DNA from: CAYRJD01 sp965212125
GTDB taxonomy: Bacteria; Actinomycetota; Acidimicrobiia; Acidimicrobiales; Poriferisodalaceae
NCBI GenBank assembly: GCA_965212125.1
Contig: OZ243045.1
Location: 1,054,001-1,118,000 of the forward strand
Reading direction: 5' to 3'
DNA length: 64,000 nucleotides
Shown here: positions 56,264 through 63,791 of the stretch, piece after piece
How the letters are laid out: the number at the start of each line of letters is the position of its first letter
Position numbering within the stretch: the stretch's first letter is position 1
Made by a program: the position numbers and the translations under genes
Notes under the pieces: model-generated
Database searches by the model: none
The model's input: the letters and a program-made list of their open reading frames with translations, nothing else
Told to the model about the DNA's origin: nothing

Positions 56264-57856
56264 GTGAACGCAGCAAAACCATCCGCCGCTGACAACGCCC
56301 CCACCATGCGCCCGGCCTACACCACCGCGTCGTTTGACTGGCTGGCCCACCACGCCCAGGTGCGACCCGACAAACCAGCCGTCGTTGACCTTGATACCGA
56401 CCGCACATTCACCTACGCCCAGCTGAACGATCGCACCAGCCGTCTGGCCACCGCGCTCACCGCCGAGTTCGGCATCGGTCGTGGCGACCGGGTCACGGTG
56501 CTGGCCGAAAACAACACCAACTTCTTTGAGGTGCAGTTCGCCTGCTGGAAGCTGGGGGCGATTTTTGTGCCACTCAACTGGCGCCTCACGCTGCCCGAGC
56601 TGGAATACATCGTGGGCGACGCCGCGCCAGACGTGATGATCCACGACGACCCGTTCACCGAAAATGCAGCCAAGATCGCTGAGATCTGCAACATCACCCA
56701 CCGCGCCACCTGGGGCGAAAGCGGTGCGGGTGAGCACGCAGTCGCCTATGAAGATCTGATCGCCGCCCACGCCCCCAAGGAAGAGGCGGAGCCATGCACG
56801 CACGATGAGATTCTCACGATCATGTACACCTCCGGCACCACCGGCAAGCCCAAGGGAGCGATCATCACGCAGGGCATGACGCTGTGGAACGCCATCAACT
56901 GCGTTGAGTTTTATGGGATCAGCGAAGCCATGATCAACCTGGCGTTCCTGCCGCTATTCCACACCGGCGGGCTGAACGTGTTCGCCAATCCCGCATTCCA
57001 TTTCGGCGGCACAAATCTGATCATGCGCACGTTTGAGCCGGCCGAAGCGCTGCGGCTGCTGACCGATCCGGAAACTGCGATCACGCACACGATCGGCGTG
57101 CCAGCCAACTGGCTGTTTATGAGCCAGGTGCCGGAGTTTGAAAACGCTTCGTTCCCGACGATGATCGCACCGGCGGTCGGCGGCTCCCCCACCCCGCTGC
57201 CGCTGATCGAGGCGTGGGCCGAAAAGGGCATGCCCTTGCAGCAGGCGTTTGGGATGACCGAAACCAGCCCGCTGGTGCTAGCGCTGCCAGCCGACAAGTG
57301 CACCGAAAAGATTGGCTCCGCCGGGCTGCCTGCGCTGCATAACGAGGTTCGCATCGTTACCGAAGACGGCCGCGAGGCTGAGGTGGGCGAAAACGGGGAG
57401 CTTTGGTGCCGCGGCCCCAACATCACGCCCGGGTATTGGAACCAGCCCGAAGCCACCGCGGAGGCCTTCAGCGACGGCTGGCTGAAAACCGGCGACGCCG
57501 CCCGCATAGATGAGGACGGCTTCTATTACATAGTCGACCGCTGGAAGGACATGTACATCTCAGGCGGCGAGAACGTCTACCCGGCGGAAGTGGAGAGCGT
57601 GATTTTCCAGTTGCCGGAGATTGGTGAGGTGTCCGTTATCGGTGTGGCGGATGAGAAGTGGGGCGAGGTGGGTCGTGCGGTCATCGTGCTGAAAGAGGGC
57701 GTAACGCTGAGCGAGGCCGATGTGGTTAATCACTGTCGGCAGAATCTGGCGCGCTACAAGGTGCCGCAGTCGACGGTATTTATTGAAGAGATTCCGCACA
57801 ATGCGACCGGCAAGGTTCTGCGGCGGGAGCTGCGGGAGCTTTACGGCCAGGCCTAG
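56264..57856 (+). CDS. Acyl-CoA ligase (AMP-forming, long-chain fatty acid type)
   Basis: A 530-residue member of the ANL superfamily. The P-loop motif is YTSGTTGKPKGA near 192, the A5 region is AFGMTETSP, the A7/A8 hinge is GWLKTGDAA to DRWKDMYISGGENVYP, and the catalytic A10 lysine lies in NATGKVLRREL. It activates a carboxylic acid through an acyl-adenylate to an acyl-CoA; the substrate is not determinable. No Shine-Dalgarno; a TAnnnT hexamer precedes the GTG start. Confidence 0.94.
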   Translation: MNAAKPSAADNAPTMRPAYTTASFDWLAHHAQVRPDKPAVVDLDTDRTFTYAQLNDRTSRLATALTAEFGIGRGDRVTVLAENNTNFFEVQFACWKLGAIFVPLNWRLTLPELEYIVGDAAPDVMIHDDPFTENAAKIAEICNITHRATWGESGAGEHAVAYEDLIAAHAPKEEAEPCTHDEILTIMYTSGTTGKPKGAIITQGMTLWNAINCVEFYGISEAMINLAFLPLFHTGGLNVFANPAFHFGGTNLIMRTFEPAEALRLLTDPETAITHTIGVPANWLFMSQVPEFENASFPTMIAPAVGGSPTPLPLIEAWAEKGMPLQQAFGMTETSPLVLALPADKCTEKIGSAGLPALHNEVRIVTEDGREAEVGENGELWCRGPNITPGYWNQPEATAEAFSDGWLKTGDAARIDEDGFYYIVDRWKDMYISGGENVYPAEVESVIFQLPEIGEVSVIGVADEKWGEVGRAVIVLKEGVTLSEADVVNHCRQNLARYKVPQSTVFIEEIPHNATGKVLRRELRELYGQA

Positions 57857-57939
57857 CTCTCGGCCAGGCCTAGTTGGCTCTGGGCTAACCGGCTCTGGGC
57901 TAGCCCGCGCTGGTCCTCACTAGCTCGCGCTAACCCGCG
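57857..57939. repeat. Repeat-rich spacer between convergent genes
   Basis: Between the ligase and the J-domain gene are imperfect repeats of GGCTCTGGGCTA and of GCGCTAACCC, several containing CTAG. No T-run terminator is present. It resembles the 22258-22323 and 48213-48272 arrays. Confidence 0.6.
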
Positions 57940-58638
57940 CTAACCCGGCGGCGGCAGAATGCAAAGGCGACGGATAGCCGCGACTTCGTATGGCACCGCA
58001 TCCGGATTGCTGCAAACAACGCCGGGCGACACCGAAACGATCTCATCTAGCACGCCGTCGTTTTCGCTGGAGCACGGCACATAGCGAACAGTCCCGGTAT
58101 TGAAAAAGCGGACGCAGATGGGTTCGCCGCCGACCGGCGGGTCGTCGCTGCCTGACGCATATGCGGTCACTATGAAGATCGTTATCACCACCGTCGCCAG
58201 CAACAGCCAAGGCAAGGCCCGCACCACCAAAGCGGCGGCTCGACTGCGCACGACAAACATTGGCTCTTCTGGCGGCGCGTCCGGCTCAAAGATTTCCGTG
58301 TCGGGATTAACGCCACCCGGACTGCTGGCTGGAGTAGCGCGGCCGGAGCTGCTGCCGGAGCTGCTGCCGGAACCGGTGCCCGCGACTTGAGAGCGCAGGG
58401 CGCGGCGATAATCCTGGTCGTAGCTGGCACGCAGTTGCGCGTCGCCCAAAACTCGCCACGCCTCATTAACCACCCGCATCATCCGCTGCGCTTCGGTTTG
58501 AGCCTTGCCAGCGCCAGCGGAGTCCTCTTCAATGCGCTGATCGGGATGCCAACGCCGGGCGGCACGAATCCACGCCCGGCGGATCTCCGCCGCAGACGCA
58601 TCAGGTCGCACCCCCAAAACGGCGTAGTGATCAGGCAT
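57940..58638 (-). CDS. J-domain protein with one membrane helix
   Basis: A 232-residue protein. Residues 1-75 are a J-domain with HPD at 31-33, which would stimulate an Hsp70 ATPase. A Gly/Ser-rich linker leads to a membrane helix (about 138-160) and an outward-facing C-terminal domain with four cysteines that could form two disulfides. This is not the classical DnaJ (no G/F or zinc-finger region). Its start codon lies inside a 13-bp tandem repeat; the ATG at 58638 is the in-frame one. Confidence 0.85.
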   Translation of the reverse strand: MPDHYAVLGVRPDASAAEIRRAWIRAARRWHPDQRIEEDSAGAGKAQTEAQRMMRVVNEAWRVLGDAQLRASYDQDYRRALRSQVAGTGSGSSSGSSSGRATPASSPGGVNPDTEIFEPDAPPEEPMFVVRSRAAALVVRALPWLLLATVVITIFIVTAYASGSDDPPVGGEPICVRFFNTGTVRYVPCSSENDGVLDEIVSVSPGVVCSNPDAVPYEVAAIRRLCILPPPG

Positions 58639-58678
58639 TGTGATCAGGCATTGTGATCAAGCATCGCGATCAAGCACA
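58627..58678. repeat. Four tandem 13-bp repeats over the J-domain gene start
   Basis: Units at 58627-58639, 58640-58652, 58653-58665 and 58666-58678: two exact GTGATCAGGCATT copies, then two diverged. On the minus strand each unit repeats the gene start (ATGCCTGATCAC-like), giving three out-of-frame or degenerate upstream start copies. Confidence 0.92.
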
Positions 58679-58710
58679 AGTCCAGTCTGTGCCGTCAGCG
58701 ACCTGACTGC

Positions 58711-58716
58711 TACTTT
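58711..58716 (+). promoter_or_regulatory. -10 hexamer TACTTT for the LLM oxidoreductase gene
   Basis: TACTTT is followed by 9 nt and ATG 58726. Confidence 0.35.
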
Positions 58717-58725
58717 CCGGCAACG

Positions 58726-59868
58726 ATGGCCGCAGGCGATACCCCACGGCTGGCGGATCTCCCCGCAAACGCATCAGGTCGCACCCGCCAGATTTGTGCT
58801 AATCAATACGCCGTGAAGCTTGCAACCGGAGCCGGATACTGGGCCGATTCGCCCCCAGCCGGCGCTCTCGAATCCCTCCTAACCGCCGAACGCCTGGGAT
58901 TCCACTCGTTCTGGACCGCAGAGGCGTACGGATCTGACGCCCTAACGCCGCTGGCCTGGTGGGGCAGCCAAACCAAAAACATCCAGCTAGGCACCGGCAT
59001 CATCCAGCTCTCCGCCCGCACCCCCGCCGCCACCGCCATGGCCGCCATCACCATGGATCACCTAAGCGGCGGACGGTTTCTGCTGGGGCTGGGCGTCAGC
59101 GGCCCGCAGGTGGTTGAAGGCTGGTACGGCCAGCCCTACCCCAAGCCGCTCGCCCGCACCCGTGAATACATAAACATCGTGCGCCAGATTTTTCAGCGTG
59201 ACGAACCGGTCAGCTTCGCTGGCGATCACTACCAGATGCCGCACCCGGGCGGGCTGGGGCTGGGCAAAAGCCTGCGCTCAACGGTTCATCCTCTGCGCAC
59301 CGAAATCCCCATCTACCTGGGCGCCGAAGGCCCACGCAATGTTGCGCTGGCCGGGGAGCTTTGCGAAGGTTGGCTGCCGCTGTTCTTCGCCCGCAAAGAC
59401 AACCAGTTCTACGTGGACGCTCTGAACGCTGGCTTCGCGGCTGCCGGCAAGCCGCTGATCGGCGCCGACGGCCGCATACCTGACGGCGCCAACTTTGAGG
59501 TGGTGTGTCCGGTGGGCGTGGTGATTGACGAAGACGTGGAAAAAGCGGCCGACAAGGTTCGCCCGATGCTGGCGCTTTACATGGGCGGCATGGGCGCACG
59601 CGGCGCCAACTTTCACTACGACGTGTTTTGCCGGATGGGCTATCAGCACGTCGCCGACAAGGTGCAAGAGATGTACCTGGCGGGGCACAAGGGCGAAGCC
59701 GCCGCAGCCATCCCGGTAGAACTTGTCCAGCAGGTCGCTCTGGTTGGCCCGCTTGAATCGATCGAATCCGACCTGGCGCTGTGGGACGACACGGTGGTGA
59801 CCACGCTGCAGGTGAGCGGCCCGCTGCGGCTATTGGAGATGCTGAGCGAAATGGTGACTAACAGGTGA
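58726..59868 (+). CDS. LLM-class (luciferase-like) F420/flavin-dependent oxidoreductase
   Basis: A 380-residue protein (351 from the alternative start). It has a luciferase-like TIM barrel with VKLATGAGYW, FHSFWTAEAYGSD, LGTGIIQLSARTP and the GRFLLGLGVSGPQVVEGW segment, typical of actinobacterial F420-dependent oxidoreductases. The presence of npdG in the window fits F420 use, but the substrate is unknown. The first 29 residues match nothing in the family and are partly encoded by a duplicated piece of the J-domain gene. The true start may be GTG 58813, right before KLATGAGYW. ATG 58726 is listed because a -10 hexamer precedes it. Confidence 0.88.
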   Translation: MAAGDTPRLADLPANASGRTRQICANQYAVKLATGAGYWADSPPAGALESLLTAERLGFHSFWTAEAYGSDALTPLAWWGSQTKNIQLGTGIIQLSARTPAATAMAAITMDHLSGGRFLLGLGVSGPQVVEGWYGQPYPKPLARTREYINIVRQIFQRDEPVSFAGDHYQMPHPGGLGLGKSLRSTVHPLRTEIPIYLGAEGPRNVALAGELCEGWLPLFFARKDNQFYVDALNAGFAAAGKPLIGADGRIPDGANFEVVCPVGVVIDEDVEKAADKVRPMLALYMGGMGARGANFHYDVFCRMGYQHVADKVQEMYLAGHKGEAAAAIPVELVQQVALVGPLESIESDLALWDDTVVTTLQVSGPLRLLEMLSEMVTNR

Positions 59869-59875
59869 CTAAAAC

Positions 59876-59910
59876 ATGAAAGACATGAAAGACAACACGG
59901 CATGAAAGAC
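59876..59910 (+). repeat. Triplicated start region of the thiolase gene
   Basis: ATGAAAGAC occurs at 59876, 59885 and 59902. Only the last is in frame with the gene; the earlier two are offset by 26 and 17 nt. Just before them GGTGACTAA is also duplicated at the end of the LLM gene. Confidence 0.9.
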
Positions 59911-61398
59911 AACACACCCGTACTGGTCGGCGTCGGCCAGTTTTTGCAGCAGCCGGAAAACCCGGTTGAGGCGCTTGAGCCGCTGGCGATGATGGGCGAG
60001 GCCTTGGAAGCCGCCGCCAAAGATGCCAGCTCGCCCGGCCTGCTGAAGAGCGCAACGGACATCTGGGTGATCAAGGGCGCTTGGCCTTATCCCAATCCAG
60101 GTGCCGCGCTGGCAGAGCGTTTCGGAGCGTCGGCGCGCGCTGGGCTGTCGCCGGACGGCGGTAACGCGCCGCAGTCGCTGGTCAACAAAGCCTGCCTGGC
60201 GATTTCGCACGGCGAAGCCGATGTGGTGCTGATAGTCGGTGCGGAGGGCATCTGGAGTCGCCGCCGCGCCAAGCGAGCGGGCGAGCGCATTCCCTACACC
60301 ACTCAAGACGAAAACACCGCACCGCCTGACCAGCTTGGCAAAGACCTCACCATGAACAACGACGTTGAGCTGTCACGCGGCCTGCAAATGCCCATCAACA
60401 TCTATCCGCTATTTGAGTCCGCCTTCCGCCACTCGCGGGGCGAAACCATCGAAGCGCACCGTGACCGTGTCTCGCAGCTGTGGGAGAAGTTCAACCAGAC
60501 CGCCGTCGCCAATCCTTATTCGTGGATGCGCACGCCGATGACCGCTGAGGAGATCCGCACTCCCAGCCCCAGCAATCGGCTGGTCGGATTTCCGTACACG
60601 AAGGCGATGAACTCCAACTGGGATCTTGACCTTGCGGCCGCGCTGATTTTGTGTTCGGCCAAGACTGCCGCCGACGCGGGCGTGCCGAAGGACCGCTGGG
60701 TGTTCCCGCACGCTGGCACCGACGCCAACGACACCGACTTCGTTTCAAACCGGACGGACTTGCATTCGTCGCTGGCTATCAGAGTGGCGGGTCCGCGGGC
60801 GATGAGCCTGGCTGGCGTCAGCCAAGACGACATCAGCCACGTTGACCTCTACAGCTGCTTTCCTTCGGCGGTGCAGATAGCTGCTACCGAGTTGGGCTTC
60901 GGACTGGATCGCTCGCTGACTCAAACCGGCGGGCTGACGTTTGCAGGCGGCCCGCTCAACAACTACGTCACACACTCGATCGCAACCATGGCCGGCGTTT
61001 TGCGCAAAAACCCGGGCGACGTTGGGTTCGTTTCGTCCACCGGCGGCTACCTCACCAAGCACGCCTTCGGTGTCTATTCCACTTCGCCGTCGCAGTCGGG
61101 CGAGTTCGCCTACGAAAACTGCCAGCCGGAGGTGGATCAGCTTCCGCCGGTTGAGTTGGAGGCCGACTACACCGGCCAGGCGACCTTGGAGGCCTACACG
61201 GTGATGCATGAAGCGGACGGTCCGAAGGTGGCGCTGGCGGCGGTGAGGACTGCGACCGGCGAGGGTGCGCTGGACGGATCAAGCGGGCGCCAGTGGGCGC
61301 GCAACGAAAATCCTGCGGTGCTAGAGGCACTGATGAGTTCGGAGCACATCGGGCACACGGTGGAAGTAACGCCTGACTTTGACTTTGAGCTGGTTTAG
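59902..61398 (+). CDS. Thiolase-like acetyl-CoA acetyltransferase
   Basis: A 498-residue protein related to the SCP-x/acetyl-CoA acetyltransferase thiolases. It has an N-terminal half with NKACLAISHGEADVVLIVGAE, a CFPSAVQ segment and a GLTFAGGPLNNY block near 345. A C-terminal extension of about 80 residues is typical of the actinobacterial 500-residue group. The catalytic cysteine assignment is uncertain in this subgroup. It starts 33 nt after the LLM gene and is probably co-transcribed with it. Confidence 0.87.
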   Translation: MKDNTPVLVGVGQFLQQPENPVEALEPLAMMGEALEAAAKDASSPGLLKSATDIWVIKGAWPYPNPGAALAERFGASARAGLSPDGGNAPQSLVNKACLAISHGEADVVLIVGAEGIWSRRRAKRAGERIPYTTQDENTAPPDQLGKDLTMNNDVELSRGLQMPINIYPLFESAFRHSRGETIEAHRDRVSQLWEKFNQTAVANPYSWMRTPMTAEEIRTPSPSNRLVGFPYTKAMNSNWDLDLAAALILCSAKTAADAGVPKDRWVFPHAGTDANDTDFVSNRTDLHSSLAIRVAGPRAMSLAGVSQDDISHVDLYSCFPSAVQIAATELGFGLDRSLTQTGGLTFAGGPLNNYVTHSIATMAGVLRKNPGDVGFVSSTGGYLTKHAFGVYSTSPSQSGEFAYENCQPEVDQLPPVELEADYTGQATLEAYTVMHEADGPKVALAAVRTATGEGALDGSSGRQWARNENPAVLEALMSSEHIGHTVEVTPDFDFELV

Positions 61399-61480
61399 CG
61401 CGGCGGGCTAGCCGCGGCACGGAACTAGCCGCGAGCCGCGCCGGACTGACCGCTGCACGGGGCTTGCCCGGCGGCAGCCC

Positions 61481-61486
61481 TACCCT
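61481..61486 (+). promoter_or_regulatory. -10 hexamer TACCCT for ppk
   Basis: TACCCT is followed by 6 nt and the ppk ATG at 61493. Upstream, 61400-61417 can form a GCGGC/GCCGC hairpin that may end the thiolase transcript. Confidence 0.5.
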
Positions 61487-61492
61487 GAACGC

Positions 61493-63583
61493 ATGGCACA
61501 GAACCAGCCAGCGCAGGACCAACCACACGACCAAGCGCTCTTCTTAGACCGCGAGTTGTCCTGGCTGGAGTTCAACCAACGGGTGCTCAGCAGAAGCTCC
61601 GACAGCTCTATCCCTTTGCTGGAGCGAGTTCGGTTTCTAGCCATCCACGCCTCAAACCTGGATGAGTTCTTTCAGCTGCAGGTTTCAGCCGTGCAAGAGG
61701 CCGCACGGGCAGGCATGGCGCGCCGCGCTCGCACCGGCTACACGCCCATTGAGGTTCTAAAAGAAATCCGCGATGTGGCGGGCGACCAACTACGCACGGC
61801 CGCTGAAATTTTTGACACAGACCTACGCCCTGCGCTCAATGCGGAAGGAATTGTCTTGGCGCAGATGAGCGACCTTGACGCTCGTCAAACCGAATGGACT
61901 TCCCAGCTATTCAACGAGCAAATCTTTCCGGTGATAACGCCGATGGCGGTGGACCTGGCACACCCGTTTCCTTACATCTCCGACTTGTCGCTAAATCTGG
62001 CGGTGCAGGTCAAACCAGACGACTACGCCTTTGCCAGGGTCAAGGTGCCGCCGATATTGCCGCGCTTTATGCAGCTGCCCGCAGCGGCACTGGCAGGCGA
62101 CGCGGCGAGCAGCGCCACCACCTTCGTTGCCCTTGAAGCGGTCATCGCCGCGCATCTGGCGGAGATCTTTCCAGGCGTGGAAGTGGCTAATCACTCAATG
62201 TTTCGGGTGACGCGCAACGCGGAAATTGAAATCGACGACACCGACGCAGACGCAGACGACCTGATGAAACAGCTTGAGTACGGGCTGAATCAGCGGCGCT
62301 TTGGGGAGCCGGTGCGACTAGAGGCGACGAACGGCTTGACCGAAGATTCGCTGGAGATGCTCACGCGCGAGCTTGACCTATCCCAAGATGCGGTGATGGT
62401 CGTGCCGCAGCTGCTGGCGCTGAGCGACCTGGAACAGCTTTACAAGCTGGATCGCCCGGATCTCAAGTTTGAGCGCCACCGCCCGCGCATCACGCCCGCG
62501 CTGGAGACCGACTCCGCGGAGGCGGCGGATCCGTTTGCGGTGCTGCAAAAGCGCGACGTGCTGCTGCACTTCCCGTACGAGTCATTCACCGAGAGCGTCG
62601 CTTCGTTTATTCGCAGCGCTGCGCGCGACCCGGACGTGATCGCCATCAAGATGACGATGTATCGCACTTCGGAGCGCAGTCAGCTTGTGGATTGGCTGGT
62701 TGAGGCGGCGACGAACGGCAAGCAGGTCGTGGTGGTGGTGGAGTTGAAGGCGCGCTTTGATGAGCAGGCCAACATTGAATGGGCGCGGCAGATGGAGCGG
62801 GCGGGCGTGCATGTGTCTTACGGGCTGGTCGGGCTGAAGACGCACTGCAAGATTGCGCTGGCGGTGCGGCGTGAGGGGCGCAACAAGAATCAGATTCGGC
62901 GCTACACCCACGTGGGCAGCGGCAACTACAACGCCGACACCGCTACGTATTACGAGGATCTGGGTTTGCTCAGCGCCGATGAAGCCATCGCCGACGACAT
63001 ATCCCAGCTGTTCAACAAGCTCACCGGCTACAGCCGCTACGCCAGTTACGACAAGATGCTGGTTGCGCCCGACACCTTGAAAGACGGCCTGCAGGAGCTA
63101 ATCGCTGAGCAGGCCTGCAAGCCCGACGGCTACATATTTATGAAGGTGAACGCCCTCGTGGATACGGCGATTATCGAATCGCTTTATGAGGCGTCCGCGC
63201 AGGGATGCGAGATCAATCTGGTTGTGCGGGGTATTTGTTGTTTGGTGCCGCAGGTTGCGGGGCTGAGCGAAAACATTCACGTGCGCAGCGTGATCGGTCG
63301 CTTCTTGGAGCACGGCCGGATCTATAAGTTCGGCCGCGACGGTGTCAGCGGCGCGGGCAGCCAGTTCTTCATCGGTTCGCCCGATCCGATGCCTCGCAAC
63401 CTGCGCCACCGCGTTGAAGCGCTTGTGCAGATAAACGACGAGGAATGCAAAGCACAACTGGCGGCGATAAGTGAGGCCTACCTAAAAGACGACATTGAGC
63501 GCTGGGAGTTGGGCAGCGATGCCAGTTGGAATCACATCACCGGAGTCCGCTTGCATGACCGACTGGCGAATCGCGAGTACTAG
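61493..63583 (+). CDS. ppk: Polyphosphate kinase 1
   Basis: A 696-residue enzyme that polymerises the gamma-phosphate of ATP into polyphosphate. The N-terminal domain shows RELSWLEFNQRVL; the autophosphorylated histidine is His451 in LKTHCKIAL; the second conserved His lies in RFLEHGRIY. MTMYRTSERS and HVGSGNYN are also present. The length is normal. The gene stands alone with its own leaderless-type promoter, and the leuA leader follows. Confidence 0.97.
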   Translation: MAQNQPAQDQPHDQALFLDRELSWLEFNQRVLSRSSDSSIPLLERVRFLAIHASNLDEFFQLQVSAVQEAARAGMARRARTGYTPIEVLKEIRDVAGDQLRTAAEIFDTDLRPALNAEGIVLAQMSDLDARQTEWTSQLFNEQIFPVITPMAVDLAHPFPYISDLSLNLAVQVKPDDYAFARVKVPPILPRFMQLPAAALAGDAASSATTFVALEAVIAAHLAEIFPGVEVANHSMFRVTRNAEIEIDDTDADADDLMKQLEYGLNQRRFGEPVRLEATNGLTEDSLEMLTRELDLSQDAVMVVPQLLALSDLEQLYKLDRPDLKFERHRPRITPALETDSAEAADPFAVLQKRDVLLHFPYESFTESVASFIRSAARDPDVIAIKMTMYRTSERSQLVDWLVEAATNGKQVVVVVELKARFDEQANIEWARQMERAGVHVSYGLVGLKTHCKIALAVRREGRNKNQIRRYTHVGSGNYNADTATYYEDLGLLSADEAIADDISQLFNKLTGYSRYASYDKMLVAPDTLKDGLQELIAEQACKPDGYIFMKVNALVDTAIIESLYEASAQGCEINLVVRGICCLVPQVAGLSENIHVRSVIGRFLEHGRIYKFGRDGVSGAGSQFFIGSPDPMPRNLRHRVEALVQINDEECKAQLAAISEAYLKDDIERWELGSDASWNHITGVRLHDRLANREY

Positions 63584-63594
63584 CAAAGTGCTGC

Positions 63595-63600
63595 TACCAT
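63595..63600 (+). promoter_or_regulatory. -10 hexamer TACCAT for the leu leader
   Basis: TACCAT is followed by 7 nt and the GTG of the leader peptide, so the attenuated transcript would itself start leaderless. Confidence 0.5.
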
Positions 63601-63607
63601 TGCGCCC

Positions 63608-63655
63608 GTGACTTTTGAGGCAAGAAACGAACTAGGCCTACTGCTCCTGACCTAG
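63608..63655 (+). CDS. leuL: leuA leader peptide (attenuation)
   Basis: A 15-codon frame, GTG to TAG, reading MTFEARNELGLLLLT. Five of the last seven residues are leucine, using CTA, CTA, CTG, CTC and CTG. It precedes two hairpins, the second a terminator, and leuA. Ribosome stalling at the Leu codons when leucyl-tRNA is scarce would favour read-through into leuA. The small frame was found by eye and is strongly supported by its context. Confidence 0.85.
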   Translation: MTFEARNELGLLLLT

Positions 63656-63714
63656 GCGAGAACCCACACCGGTTCTCGCCCTACCTCCTGCGCCTTCGGG
63701 CCAGGGGGTTTTTT
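63656..63714 (+). terminator. leuA attenuator: first hairpin and intrinsic terminator
   Basis: Hairpin 1 is a perfect nine-pair stem, GCGAGAACC (63656-63664) with GGTTCTCGC (63671-63679), beginning right after the leader stop codon. Hairpin 2 pairs CCTCCTG (63684-63690) and GCC (63692-63694) with GGC (63699-63701) and CAGGGGG (63702-63708) around a TTCG loop and is followed by six Ts (63709-63714), a classic intrinsic terminator. The leader segment GCTCCTG could pair instead with CAGGGGG as an antiterminator, which is inference. Confidence 0.85.
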
Positions 63715-63791
63715 GTTGCCCCGAATCAACCCCACCCAACCCAAATCAACCCCACCCCCACTACTAACAAAGAAAGCCCAAAGGAAAACCA

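Larger units (their letters stand above)
58570..58787. repeat. Dispersed direct repeat of about 44 bp (58570-58614 and 58744-58787)
   Basis: The two copies share ATCAGGTCGCACCC and GGCGGATCTCC blocks, differing at a few bases and one indel. The first copy is coding sequence of the J-domain (minus strand). The second lies in the N-terminal extension of the divergent LLM oxidoreductase gene (plus strand). It indicates a local duplication of about 174 bp offset. Confidence 0.85.
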
